Part shown: piece by piece, positions 42,111 through 51,000 of the stretch
Position numbering within the stretch: the first letter of the stretch is position 1
Layout: each line of letters begins with the position of its first letter
Notes under the pieces: model-generated
Told to the model about the DNA's origin: nothing
Database searches by the model: none
The model's input: the letters and a program-made list of their open reading frames with translations, nothing else
Position numbers and translations under genes: made by a program
Origin: Planctomycetota bacterium
Lineage (GTDB): Bacteria > Planctomycetota > UBA1135 > GCA-002686595
Direction of reading: 5' to 3'
Length of the DNA stretch: 64,000 nt
Assembly (NCBI GenBank): GCA_016779205.1
Contig: JADHOC010000011.1
Location: 1 to 64,000 of the forward strand

Positions 42111-42545
42111 TCAGCAGGATCGCTCTGCGACCGGGGGGCGGGTGTCCCGCTCCGGCGAGGTCCCAAGGGTGATCCGGCCCAGGTGCTTGATGTTGCCGCA
42201 GGCATCCGTGGCCCCCGGCATGTAGACGCGGAAGGGTCCGCCGCGCGCCACGTCGAGCGGCCCATCGCCATCCTGGTGGACCACCACGGCGCGCTCGAGG
42301 TCCCCCACCTCCAGGCTCGCCGCGAACGACCCGTCCGCCGACTCGAGGCATGCCCAGCCGGCGGTCGGTTCGGGGTGCGCCTCTTCGAGGAGCCATCGGA
42401 GCAGGACCCCCCTGCCGCGCCGGCCCGGGACCAGGGCAGCGAGGTCCTCCACGCGCGCGCGCTCGGGCGCTCCATCGAGGTCCGCCTGGGCCCAGCTGTG
42501 GCGCCCGGTGGCCTTCACCTGCCCACGGATCTGCAGTTCAACCAT
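42111..42545 (-). CDS. Small protein resembling a molybdopterin-oxidoreductase domain
   Basis: This 144-residue protein lacks a signal peptide. A central beta region ending in GGPFRVYMPGATDACGNIKH followed by LGRITLG resembles the C-terminal part of SUOX-fold oxidoreductase (Oxidored_molyb) domains, where a GPxRLVVPG turn is followed by a VKxVxRI strand. The N-terminal half (ELQIRGQVKATGRHSWAQAD) could be the equivalent of the leading strands. The likeness is by eye, the protein is short and no Mo ligand is confirmed, so the function is open. The gene is convergent with the acyltransferase gene and lies 27 nt after the gene at 42573, on the same strand. Confidence 0.45.
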   Translation of the reverse strand: MVELQIRGQVKATGRHSWAQADLDGAPERARVEDLAALVPGRRGRGVLLRWLLEEAHPEPTAGWACLESADGSFAASLEVGDLERAVVVHQDGDGPLDVARGGPFRVYMPGATDACGNIKHLGRITLGTSPERDTRPPVAERSC

Positions 42546-42572
42546 CGCGCCATGGTAGGGCGCGCAGCCACG

Positions 42573-43001
42573 TCACGCAGGCCCGACGAGGCGCTTCGCC
42601 GCCTCGGCCAGCTGGAAGGTCAGCCCCGGGACATGCTCCCAGAGGACCGCGACGCTGCACCCCGCACCCAGGGGCTCGATGCCCACGCGAATGCAGCGCT
42701 CGTCCACGTCCAGGACCGCGTGTGGGACCGCGACTCGCTCGGTCTCTGACCAGTCAGCGATCAGCTTCAGCCGGGTCTCTCGATCCGGATACTGCAGCAC
42801 CACCTTGAGGATCTCCGAGAGCCGGAAGGCGATCATCGGAGTGAGCGCGACCTGAACGGGGGCCTCGTCCAGGACATCGCAGGCACATGACCCGGTGGTC
42901 AGGAAGACGAGCCCCCCGGTCTCACCGATCAATGCGTCGGTGACCACCTGCTGCGGAGCGGCCTGCGCGAGGGCTCCGGGAATGCTGCGCGGGGTGTTCA
43001 T
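42573..43001 (-). CDS. Hypothetical protein
   Basis: This is a 142-residue protein starting MNTPRSIPGAL, with GGGAGG-like spacing close to the ATG. It contains a CACDVLDEAPVQVALTP segment with two Cys and a helical stretch AFRLSEILKVVLQYPDRETR. No signal peptide, membrane helix or domain is recognised. It probably shares a transcript with the gene at 42111 and lies 216 nt from the divergent B12 riboswitch. Confidence 0.5.
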   Translation of the reverse strand: MNTPRSIPGALAQAAPQQVVTDALIGETGGLVFLTTGSCACDVLDEAPVQVALTPMIAFRLSEILKVVLQYPDRETRLKLIADWSETERVAVPHAVLDVDERCIRVGIEPLGAGCSVAVLWEHVPGLTFQLAEAAKRLVGPA

Positions 43002-43217
43002 GCCTCCCTAGGATCGGCAAGCGAACCCCTCGGACTGTGGCCCTTGGCGACGGTCCCAGGCAGCGCCCCGGATCGAGACGGCGGGGGAACCGAGGGCCTC
43101 CCAGGGGGGCCCCTCGCGTGTCCCGCTGAGCGGCAGCCATAGGATTAATGGACGCGCAGGGTTGACCCAGGCTCCCGCCTAGCGCCAGATCAGCGCGTTC
43201 CTTTTACAAACCGAGCC

Positions 43218-43494
43218 AAGGCAGCGGTGCTCCTCCCCACAAGGGAGGAGTGAAACGGGAAGTACGGCGGACCCCTCCAGGGTCCATGACCGACGCGGCC
43301 CCCGCCACTGTAGACACGCCTCGGCCGTCGCGATGAACCACTGATCCTGAGCGCTCCGCGCTCCAGCAAGGATCGGGAAGGTGCGATGGCCACGGATGCC
43401 CTGCGCTCCCCTCGGGGGGCCCGGGAAACCCTGACGTGCCAGCCAGGAGACCGGCCACTGCCTTCAACTGTTCGTGCTTCGGAGGGAAGCGTGA
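43218..43494 (+). promoter_or_regulatory. Cobalamin riboswitch with a kissing-loop switch on a Shine-Dalgarno hairpin
   Basis: This is a 5' leader that senses adenosyl- or methylcobalamin. The classic elements are present in order: a closing P1 stem AAGGCAG (43218-43224)/CTGCCTT (43458-43464), a GTGAAACGGGAA-like core, GCCACTG at 43304-43310, GGGAAGGTGCGATGGCC near 43375, and the B12 box AGCCAGGAGACC at 43441-43452. A hairpin GGACCC/GGGTCC (43269-43285) has the loop CTCCA and fits P5/L5. Just after the aptamer, TCGTGCTTC (43472-43480) pairs with GAAGCGTGA (43486-43494), including two G-U pairs, around a GGAGG loop (43481-43485). This is P13/L13, and L5 and L13 are complementary over four bases. 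GGAGG is the Shine-Dalgarno of the GTG at 43491, so control of translation is expected. Confidence 0.9.
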
Positions 43495-43688
43495 CTATCA
43501 GTAGCCAATCAACCATCGGGGCGCTCCAGCGGAGCCGCTCCTCGCAGGGGCCCACGTGCCCTCCACGCGCCGCGGCGCCAGCTCCTCCGGCGGGCCTTGC
43601 CCGCTCGTCTCCACTCTTCATGGACGCGCCGCCGCCGGCGTGGCTGCCTGAAGGTCGGGACCTCTGGAGCAGGCTGCAGCTCCAGTGA
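43491..43688 (+). CDS. Leader ORF of 65 codons under riboswitch control
   Basis: This small ORF has a GTG start placed exactly after the GGAGG loop of the riboswitch hairpin. Its stop overlaps the btuC start by four bases (GTGA at 43685-43688), so btuC could be translated by coupling from it. The peptide is rich in Pro, Ala, Ser and Arg, with a C-terminal WLPEGRDLWSRLQLQ segment, and has no signal peptide, membrane helix or metal motif. It is not CbtB. It may be a true small protein or just a ribosome-loading leader for btuC. The position of the regulatory hairpin is the main evidence that it is translated. Confidence 0.55.
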   Translation: MTISSQSTIGALQRSRSSQGPTCPPRAAAPAPPAGLARSSPLFMDAPPPAWLPEGRDLWSRLQLQ

Positions 43689-44674
43689 GCCGCCTTCAGG
43701 CCACCTGGGCCGTGCTGGTCCTCGCGCTCGGCTCCGCCGTCGCGCTCTCGTTCTTCGTCGGTGAGGGAGACCTCTCCAACGAAGCGCTGAGGGGCACGTT
43801 GCTTCGCCTCCGCGCGTGGCGGCTCGCGAACACGGTCCTCGCGGGCGCCGCGCTCGCCGGCGCGGGCGTCCTCGTCCAGGGGCTGTTCCGGAACCCCCTC
43901 GCCAGCCCCTCGATCCTGGGCACCAGCGCGGGCGCGACCCTCGGAGGCGTGCTCGTGCTCGTCCTCTGGAATGCCCTGCTCGCGGCCCGCCTCGACTGGA
44001 TCCCGGCCGAGCTGATCCTGCCCGTCGGGTGCTTGCTCGGCGCGTGGCTGTCTCTCACGATCCTGCTCGCTGTGACCGGCCGCGGGGCCAGCATCGTCAC
44101 GGTCCTGCTCACGGGCTTCATCCTCTCCAGCCTCTTCCTGAGCCTGGGGAGCCTGCTCATGAGCCTCGCCCAGAACACCTGGGAGATGGGACGCGCGGTC
44201 GTCGCGTTCACCCTCGGAGGCGTCGACGCGAAGGGGCCGCGGCACGCCGCCCTCGCGCTCCCTCTGGTCGCCGTCACCTCCATCGTCGCCATGGGATGGA
44301 GCCGCCACCTCGACCTCCTTCTCTCCGGGGAGGAGGAGGCCCAGTCCCTGGGAGTCGACGTCGACGCCGCCCGTCGCTGGGTCATCGTCTGGGCCTCGAC
44401 GCTCACGGCGGCGGCCGTCGCCATCGGCGGGAACGTGGCCTTCGTCGGGCTCGTCGTGCCCCACGCGCTCCGCCCGTTCACCGGGCCCGAACACCGCGTG
44501 CTGATCCCCGCCGCCCTGGTGGGCGGCGCCGCCTTCCTGACTGCCGCCGACGTGCTCACCCGTGTCCTCCCCTCCGCAGGGACGATCCCCCTGGGGGTGG
44601 TCACCGGCCTGGTCGGCGCGCCGCTCTTCCTGCTCCTCCTCGCCCGCGCCAGCCGTGAGGGGAGGATCGCGTGA
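43685..44674 (+). CDS. btuC: Vitamin B12 ABC transporter permease (FecCD family)
   Basis: This is the membrane subunit of a FecCD/BtuC-type importer, 329 residues with about ten hydrophobic segments. Family signatures are NTVLAGAALAGAGVLVQGLF followed by RNPLASPSILGTSAGATLG, the cytoplasmic loop with GGVDAKG, SLGVDVDAARR, and GNVAFVGLVVPHALRPFTGP near the C-terminus, where the ATPase contact helices lie. Cobalamin rather than siderophore specificity is inferred from the riboswitch upstream. It starts at GTG 43685, overlaps the leader ORF, and its stop overlaps the btuD start (GTGA at 44671-44674). Confidence 0.88.
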   Translation: MSRLQATWAVLVLALGSAVALSFFVGEGDLSNEALRGTLLRLRAWRLANTVLAGAALAGAGVLVQGLFRNPLASPSILGTSAGATLGGVLVLVLWNALLAARLDWIPAELILPVGCLLGAWLSLTILLAVTGRGASIVTVLLTGFILSSLFLSLGSLLMSLAQNTWEMGRAVVAFTLGGVDAKGPRHAALALPLVAVTSIVAMGWSRHLDLLLSGEEEAQSLGVDVDAARRWVIVWASTLTAAAVAIGGNVAFVGLVVPHALRPFTGPEHRVLIPAALVGGAAFLTAADVLTRVLPSAGTIPLGVVTGLVGAPLFLLLLARASREGRIA

Positions 44675-45447
44675 AGAGTGGACTTCAGGTCAGGGACCTC
44701 TGGGCCAGCTATCGACGCGGGCCGGACGTGGTCCGGGGCGTCGACCTCGACGCCCCCCGCGGCTCGATCACCGCCCTCCTGGGCCCCAACGGGTCCGGCA
44801 AGAGCACCCTCCTCAAGGCCCTGGTCGGTCTCGTTGACTCCCGGGGTGAGGTGGCCCTCGACGGCGAGGACCTTCGGACCGTCACCCCCGAACAGCGCGC
44901 CCAGCGCGTGGCGTATGTGCCCCAGCGCTCCCTGCTCTCCGCGCCGCTCCTCGTCCACTCTGTTGTGGCGCAGGGCCGCTTCCCCCACCGACGAGGGCTC
45001 GGAGGGCTCGGCCAGGAGGACCAACAGATCGTGGACGCCGCCCTCGCGGACGCTGACATCAGCCACCTGGCGTGCCGCCCCTTCACGGAGCTCTCGGGCG
45101 GGGAGCAGCAGCGCGTCCTCCTGGCGCGCGCGCTGGCAACCGGCGCCGACGTCCTGCTGATGGACGAGCCCACCAGCGCCCAGGACGTCCGGCACGCCCT
45201 GGAGCTTCACGCGATCCTGGGGCGCCTGCGCGAGCGGGGCGCTGCGATCCTCGTCTGCTTGCATGACCTCTCGGAGGTCTGCGCGATCGCCGATCGCGCC
45301 GTCCTCCTCGAGTGTGGCTCCGTCCACGCGGACGGCCCTGCGAACGAGATCGTCCACGACCGCCACATCACGCCCGTGTATGGCGTCGAGCTGATCGAGG
45401 GCGGCGGCCTCGGGTTCAAGCTCGCGAAGGAGGAGGCGGACGGATGA
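44671..45447 (+). CDS. btuD: Vitamin B12 ABC transporter ATP-binding protein
   Basis: This is the cytoplasmic ATPase subunit, 258 residues. Walker A is GPNGSGKST, the Q loop is in YVPQRSLL, the signature is ELSGGEQQRVLLARAL, Walker B is VLLMDEPTSAQD, and the H-loop His is in LVCLHDLSEV. These match the FepC/BtuD branch of iron/B12 importers. The GTG start overlaps the btuC stop, and the stop overlaps the btuF start (ATGA at 45444-45447). Co-translation of all three transporter subunits is therefore likely. Energy coupling requires a TonB-dependent outer-membrane receptor, which is not in the window. Confidence 0.9.
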   Translation: MKSGLQVRDLWASYRRGPDVVRGVDLDAPRGSITALLGPNGSGKSTLLKALVGLVDSRGEVALDGEDLRTVTPEQRAQRVAYVPQRSLLSAPLLVHSVVAQGRFPHRRGLGGLGQEDQQIVDAALADADISHLACRPFTELSGGEQQRVLLARALATGADVLLMDEPTSAQDVRHALELHAILGRLRERGAAILVCLHDLSEVCAIADRAVLLECGSVHADGPANEIVHDRHITPVYGVELIEGGGLGFKLAKEEADG

Positions 45448-46475
45448 AGACCAACCTCGTCAACGGCGCACTCCTGATCGCCACTCTCCTGCTCTCCATG
45501 TGGGCCGCCACCCTCCCCGGCGGCGCGCGGACTGTGCTGCCGACCCAGGGCGGCGCGGCCGATGCGCCGGAGGTCGGCGCGAGCGAGGTCGTGGATGCTC
45601 GCGGGGTCCCGGTCCCCGTCGCGCCCTACCAGCGGATCGTCTCGCTCAGCACGATCTCCGACCACGCCCTGCTCGGGCTGGTGGAGCCTGAGCGGCTCGT
45701 CGCCGTCACCGAGTTCACGTCGCGCCACCCCGTGGCCTGGCGCTTCGGGGCTCGCCCCACGGTCTCCAGCTCAGGCGAGCTCGAATCCGTCCTCGCCCTG
45801 CGCCCCGACCTCGTCATCGTGACCCTGTACGCGGACGAGTCCTACCTCGCCCGACTCCGGGAGAACGGGGTCCAGGTCTTCGACCTGGGGGACATGAGGG
45901 GCATCGAGACCACGCGCGCCAGCATCCGTGCCCTCGGTGCGCTCCTGGATGTGCGCGACCGGGCAACGGCCTTCCTTCGGAGCTACGACCGCGAGCTCAC
46001 GGCGCTGGATGCGGTGGTCGCGGACAGTGAACTCGCCCCCGGCATCTACCTCTCGGTCTACGGCGACACGTTCTTCGGCGCGACCGCGAACACGAGCTAC
46101 GCCGACACCCTCCGCCTCGGCGGCGTCCGCGACCTCGCCGCCGAGCGCGGGTTCGTCGACTGGCCCCAGTACACCGCCGAGCAGCTCCTCGAGCTCGACC
46201 CACCGCTCATCGTCACCCTCGAGGGAATGGGCGACGTGATCCGCAACCACGCCCTGCTGTCCACGCTCCGAGCCTGCGGCCCGGAGGGCCGCATCGTCGA
46301 GATCGACGGCGCGTTCAACGGCGACGCCGGGCTGGGCATCGTCGAGGCCGCGTACCAGATCCTCACCCGGGTTCACCCCGAGCGAGTCCCGGCCCCCACG
46401 GTGGACGCCTCGGCCGCGGCGCGACCGACCACCGGGCCTCCTTCCACGGCGCCTCCCCCCGCGGGGCCCCGCTGA
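45444..46475 (+). CDS. btuF: Vitamin B12-binding periplasmic protein (class III substrate-binding protein)
   Basis: This substrate-binding protein has 343 residues and an N-terminal signal-like helix (LLIATLLLSMWAATLPGG). The BtuF/FhuD fold is seen in the first lobe, IVSLSTISDHALLGLVEPER, then LRPDLVIVTLYADESYLARL followed by RENGVQVFDL. A long connecting helix (GALLDVRDRATAFLRSYDRE) and a second lobe ending in YTAEQLLELDPPLIVTLEG come next. Such proteins bind cobalamin in the cleft and deliver it to BtuCD. The start ATG overlaps the btuD stop. A Pro/Ala/Thr-rich tail of about 25 residues ends the protein. The gene for a secreted propeller-like protein follows after 69 nt with no strong hairpin between them. 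Confidence 0.87.
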   Translation: MKTNLVNGALLIATLLLSMWAATLPGGARTVLPTQGGAADAPEVGASEVVDARGVPVPVAPYQRIVSLSTISDHALLGLVEPERLVAVTEFTSRHPVAWRFGARPTVSSSGELESVLALRPDLVIVTLYADESYLARLRENGVQVFDLGDMRGIETTRASIRALGALLDVRDRATAFLRSYDRELTALDAVVADSELAPGIYLSVYGDTFFGATANTSYADTLRLGGVRDLAAERGFVDWPQYTAEQLLELDPPLIVTLEGMGDVIRNHALLSTLRACGPEGRIVEIDGAFNGDAGLGIVEAAYQILTRVHPERVPAPTVDASAAARPTTGPPSTAPPPAGPR

Positions 46476-46544
46476 CCGAATCAACTTCACCAGACCTCTT
46501 TCTTGCGCTTCCGCTTCCCGGAGCCAGCCAACCTCTCGACTTTC

Positions 46545-47873
46545 ATGAAGCCCCTTTCGACCTGCTTGGCCGCCGCCCTCCTGGGCTCGGCGCTCACCGC
46601 CTCGACCTTCGCCCAAGTGACCCCCAGCGAGGGCTACTCCGTCGCCGGGTCCATTGATCTGTCGCCGTACTGCGGCACGTTCCCTGCGATCCACGTCTTC
46701 ACCGACGGCTCCATTCTCATCTTCGACGGCTCGAACACGTCCCACCGCTCCGCCGACGGGACCATCCTCCGCGACTACGGCACCCGCCCCTCCTCGGTGT
46801 TCGCGAGCTTCGTGCGAGTCGACGAGGCCGCCGGGCTCGCCTACATCGGCGAGTCGTCCTTCGGCACGATCTCGGAGCTCGACCTCGACACCGGTACATC
46901 CCGCCTCCTGAACACCCTCGCGTTCAACTTCGACCTCGCGTTCGACGTCGTGCCTGGGCTCGCCTACGTGACGGGCTCCCCCGCGGGTTTCGGGGCGAAC
47001 GCGCTCTATCGCCTCGACCTCATCAGCGGCGCCCTGTCCCAGGTGGCGCAACTCGACGGGTTCTCTGGCCCGGTCGAAGTGGACGGAGCGGGAAACGTCG
47101 TGGTCTCCGTCGACCTCGGTATCTTCCCCTTCCCCCCGGACTCGGTGAAGCTCGTGCGCTTTGACAGCGTCGAAGTGACCAGCGGCAACATCCTCACGGA
47201 CGAGGTGGACGGAGAGGACTTCGCCATCGGATACGACGGGATTTCCTCGACGGACTACGACCCGCAGACGGATCGCTACACGGTGGTCGAGACCAACACC
47301 GGGGCGAGCGGAGGCGGCAGCATCGCGTGGATCGTCGACAGCGCCGGCCAGCGAGCGGAGCAGGTCGCCAGCGTGCCCGGCTTCGCCGGTGGCGCCCAGC
47401 TCGTCCAGTCCGGCATCGGTACCGCGTTCGCGGCCTACCAGCCTGGCTACACCTCCCTGCGGCTCTCGTACTCGCAGTGCTTCGGCAACGGCGAGGCCGA
47501 CGTCTTCAACATCACCCCCACCCAGGCGCGGGCGGTGTTCTCCGGCCCCGGTGCCGGCAACAGCGGACCGGCGTTCATCGACGTGGAGGGCGGGGTCCCG
47601 AACGGCTTCGCCTCCCTCTGGGTCGCGCGCTCCGTGGCGTGGGAGTCGATCCCCCTCATTGACGACATCGGCGGGCTCTACCCGGTCGCGCTCCAGGCCT
47701 CGGCGGCGGCCTTCGGTCGCCGCTTCTCGCCGATCTTGCTGAACAGCAGCGGCGCGGGCGGGCTCCTGTTCAACCAGACCCCTGCGATCGAGGGTGCCTT
47801 CCTGTTCCAGTGGATCATCCACGACACCTCGCTCCAGGTCATCTCGACCTCCACGGCGACGGTGAACCAGTAG
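46545..47873 (+). CDS. Secreted beta-propeller-like protein in the B12 operon
   Basis: This is a 442-residue exported protein with a clear signal peptide (CLAAALLGSALTASTFAQ). The mature part contains repeated four-strand units with similar spacing, such as VFTDGSILIFDGSNTSHRSA, AGLAYIGESSFGTISELDLD, PGLAYVTGSPAGFGANALYR and GNVVVSVDLGIF. These look like YncE/SMP-30-type propeller blades. In Bacteroides the propeller lipoprotein BtuG binds cobalamin on the cell surface beside BtuB. This gene lies directly downstream of btuF and upstream of the terminator at 47907, so a comparable B12-capturing role is possible (inference). There is no lipobox, and the blade count is uncertain. It could also be an unrelated surface protein. 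Confidence 0.7.
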   Translation: MKPLSTCLAAALLGSALTASTFAQVTPSEGYSVAGSIDLSPYCGTFPAIHVFTDGSILIFDGSNTSHRSADGTILRDYGTRPSSVFASFVRVDEAAGLAYIGESSFGTISELDLDTGTSRLLNTLAFNFDLAFDVVPGLAYVTGSPAGFGANALYRLDLISGALSQVAQLDGFSGPVEVDGAGNVVVSVDLGIFPFPPDSVKLVRFDSVEVTSGNILTDEVDGEDFAIGYDGISSTDYDPQTDRYTVVETNTGASGGGSIAWIVDSAGQRAEQVASVPGFAGGAQLVQSGIGTAFAAYQPGYTSLRLSYSQCFGNGEADVFNITPTQARAVFSGPGAGNSGPAFIDVEGGVPNGFASLWVARSVAWESIPLIDDIGGLYPVALQASAAAFGRRFSPILLNSSGAGGLLFNQTPAIEGAFLFQWIIHDTSLQVISTSTATVNQ

Positions 47874-47906
47874 GCCAAAGGCGGACTGGCCGCAGCCCCC
47901 TCCGAC

Positions 47907-47942
47907 GCGACCCGTGCGGGGCACATGGCCCGCGCGGGTCGC
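47907..47942 (+). terminator. Strong terminator hairpin at the end of the B12 operon
   Basis: GCGACCCGTGCGGG (47907-47920) pairs with CCCGCGCGGGTCGC (47929-47942), 14 base pairs with one G-U, around an 8-base loop. It begins 34 nt after the propeller gene stop and is followed by TCCCGTTT. No comparable hairpin separates btuF from the propeller gene. Confidence 0.7.
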
Positions 47943-48078
47943 TCCCGTTTGGCATCCAGACGAGCACCCATGCTATTCAGTCCGGCCCTTCCCCTATAGT
48001 CGAACCGTCGTCCGCTCCCGAATGTGCCTGACCGGGCTCCCGCACAGGGGCCCTGCCCAGACCAGCCAAGAACCAAGC

Positions 48079-51000
48079 ATGGCGCCTCTTCGACCCTGGG
48101 TGTTCGCTGCCCTCGCCTCCATCTTCGCGCCCCAGCTCACCGCGCAGTCGAAGGAGGAACACTACACCGAGCTCCGCTTCACCACCCGGGACGGCCTCCC
48201 GTCGAATTCCATCCGGGCCCTCGAGTTCGACGAGAGCGGCCAGCTCTGGGTGGGCACCTCCGCGGGCCTCTCGATGTTCGACGGCAACGAGTTCTCCCAC
48301 GTCCCGATCAGCAACGGCGGCCCCGCGCTTGCCCACCGGGTCACCGCGCTCGAGTTCGATGACGATGACCTCTTGATCGGTACGCAGAGCGGCCTGCTAT
48401 TCCGGTATCGGGACGACGTCTTCGAGCCACTCCCGTCGTCCCTCGGAATGGCGATCCATCGAATCGAAGTGCTCGACGATGGGGCCATCGTGACGGCAGG
48501 CCAACAACTCGCCGTCCTCCGGGACGGCCGCGCTGAGGTCCTCGGGACCGCCCCTCGCCAAGGCACAGTCGGCCTTGAGTGGAACAGGGGGGCCCTCTAT
48601 GCCGCCGGCGCATGGGGCCTGTGGAAGCTGAGCACGGAGGGCGTTCAGCAGCTTGACGACCGTGTCTATCGGTCGCTGTTGCCCGCACCGCCCGACGCAC
48701 TCCTCGCGGTTCACGGTGGCGGGATGGTCTCGGTGGATGACCTGGCGCCCCGCACGGACTTCAAGGCTCCGGACATCTACGCGACCCTGCGTGTCAATGA
48801 GCGGATGACGATGCTGGCCTGTTCAAACTCGACGCAGCTCGTCTTCTCTCGTGGTGCCCCCTCGGGGCCCCTGATGCTGCTGGAGGACGACACCGCAAAG
48901 CGCCCCCGCGCCTTCGCGGTTCGAGGTCGGGGCTCCTGGATCGGGACAGATCGCGACGGTCTCCTCTACATCGAGAGGACACCCGCATTTCATCTTGTCC
49001 GCGCGGTGAATGCCCCCCCTCTCTACGCGAGCGGGATCTACCAGCTCAGCGACAACTCGGCGCTCATCCAACCGACGGCCCAAGCCGCGCCCGTCATCTA
49101 CGAGCAGACCGACCCCCGGGCCGTCGCGACCTTGACGGACCTCTCCTTCGACGGCGTGGATTCGACCCGGATTCTGGGATGTACAAGTCTGCAGGGTGGT
49201 CAGAGCTGGCTCGCAACCGCCCTGGGGGTCCTCCGGCTTGAGGCTGACACCATCTATCCGACGAAGAGCACCGGGGACCGCGTGCAGGCTATCGTCGAGT
49301 CCGACACCGGAGAGGTCTGGGCGGCAGCGCCCGGGGCGATCTTCCAGGTCCTTGCAGACGGAGGACGCGGGCGCTCCCTCCCAGGGCCGGATCCCGCTCC
49401 CTCCATGCTCGCCGCCCGCGGCGGGACGCTCTTCTACGCGGTCACCGGCGGACTCTATCGGCTGGATACGGCCACCGAAGGCGCAGAGCCGACCCGGGTC
49501 CTTGAGCTAGCCAGTGCCGTGGAGCCGCGGTACCTGACGATCGGCCCAGAGGGCGACCTGTGGCTCTCAACGTACGGTGACGGGTTGCTCCGCTGGAGCG
49601 AGGACGAGTCGGTGGTGGATCAGTACTCCGTGACGTCGGGGCTACGCTGCAACTACCTGGGCTGGGTCGGCTTCATGACGGACAGGGAGACCGGGGCGCA
49701 GGCGCTCCTCGCCAACTCCAACCAGGGGCTCATGCGTGTCCCGCTTCCAGAGCTCAAGGCTGGCCTCGACACGGTTGGGGACCTGACCCAGGGCCTGACT
49801 TCGAAGGAGAGCAATGGCGCAGCCGGAGCCCACCTCGAGTGCGGTACGGTCCTGCTCCCCACGCTCGATGGGCTCATGGGGTACAGCCTCCAGCAGTCGA
49901 CCTACTCGATCGAACCGCCTCGGACGTTGATCGACTCCATTATCGTGAATGGCGAGTACATGGACACAGCCGACGAGTTCGCCCTGGCGAAGGTCTTCGG
50001 CTCCGCCGACGTCGACATTGGCTTCGGAGCCGTTGCCATGCCCAGTACTGCCGAGGCCACCTTCTCCTATCGGTTGATCGAAGCCGAGGCCGACGACCCA
50101 GCAGAGGTCACCTGGATAGACAGCTACTCCGCAAAGTCCGTCCAGTACTTCAACCTCCCTCCCGGCGCCTACACCTTCCAGGTCCGCTCAAGGCTCCGTG
50201 ACAGTAACTGGTCCGAACCCACCTCCGTCGAAGTCGCCCGCGTCCTCCCCCATCTCTACCAGCGCCCGCAGGTTCAGATTGCTCTGCTCGCCGTCCTCTT
50301 GATGCTGGTCGTGTACAGCTTCGTTCGCTTCATCCGCGCCGAGGGGGCCACGCAGCAGCTCTCTTCCGAGGTGGCGGAGTCGAAGACCCTCGCGGCCGAG
50401 GCCGCCCAGCGGGAGGCCCGCTACGCACGCTTGCTCGACTCCTCCCACGACGGGATCGTGCTCATCGAAGCCGACGGACAGATCTCCTTCGCCAACGAGG
50501 CGATGACCAGGAGCTTCGGGTTCGAACGTGACGAGCTCCTTGAGAGGGACGCCTCCTGGCTCGGGATTCCAGACGTGGTCTCGATCCTCGCTGGAGTTGA
50601 CGGGGCCACGAAGGCGGGCGACGCTGGGCCGCTCCTCTCTCGAAACGTCCAGGTCGTCGACAAGTTCTCCATCCCCCACGAGTCGGACCTGATCGCCGCC
50701 CGGACCGAGCTGGACGGCAAGGAGTGCCTCCTCGTGGTCATCCGCGACCTGACCGCGGACATCCGCTTGCGCGATCGCCTCGATACGAGCGAGCGGCGCT
50801 TCCAGGCCCTCTTCCAGGGCGCGCCGGCAGCCCTCATCACCTTCTCCAATGACCTCCGGATCATCGACTCGAACCGTCGCGCCGAGGCCCTCTTGGGGCT
50901 GGGGAACACGCTCGCGGACGAGCTCACAGACGCCTTCGGCGATGAGGCCTCCCGCCTTCGCTTCCGCGAGCAGGTGGACAAGACGACCAGGACGAGGTCC

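Noticed and set aside
43190-44494. Minus-strand ORF of 434 codons across the riboswitch and btuC
   Set aside because: It is antisense to the riboswitch and transporter gene, and its translation is low complexity.
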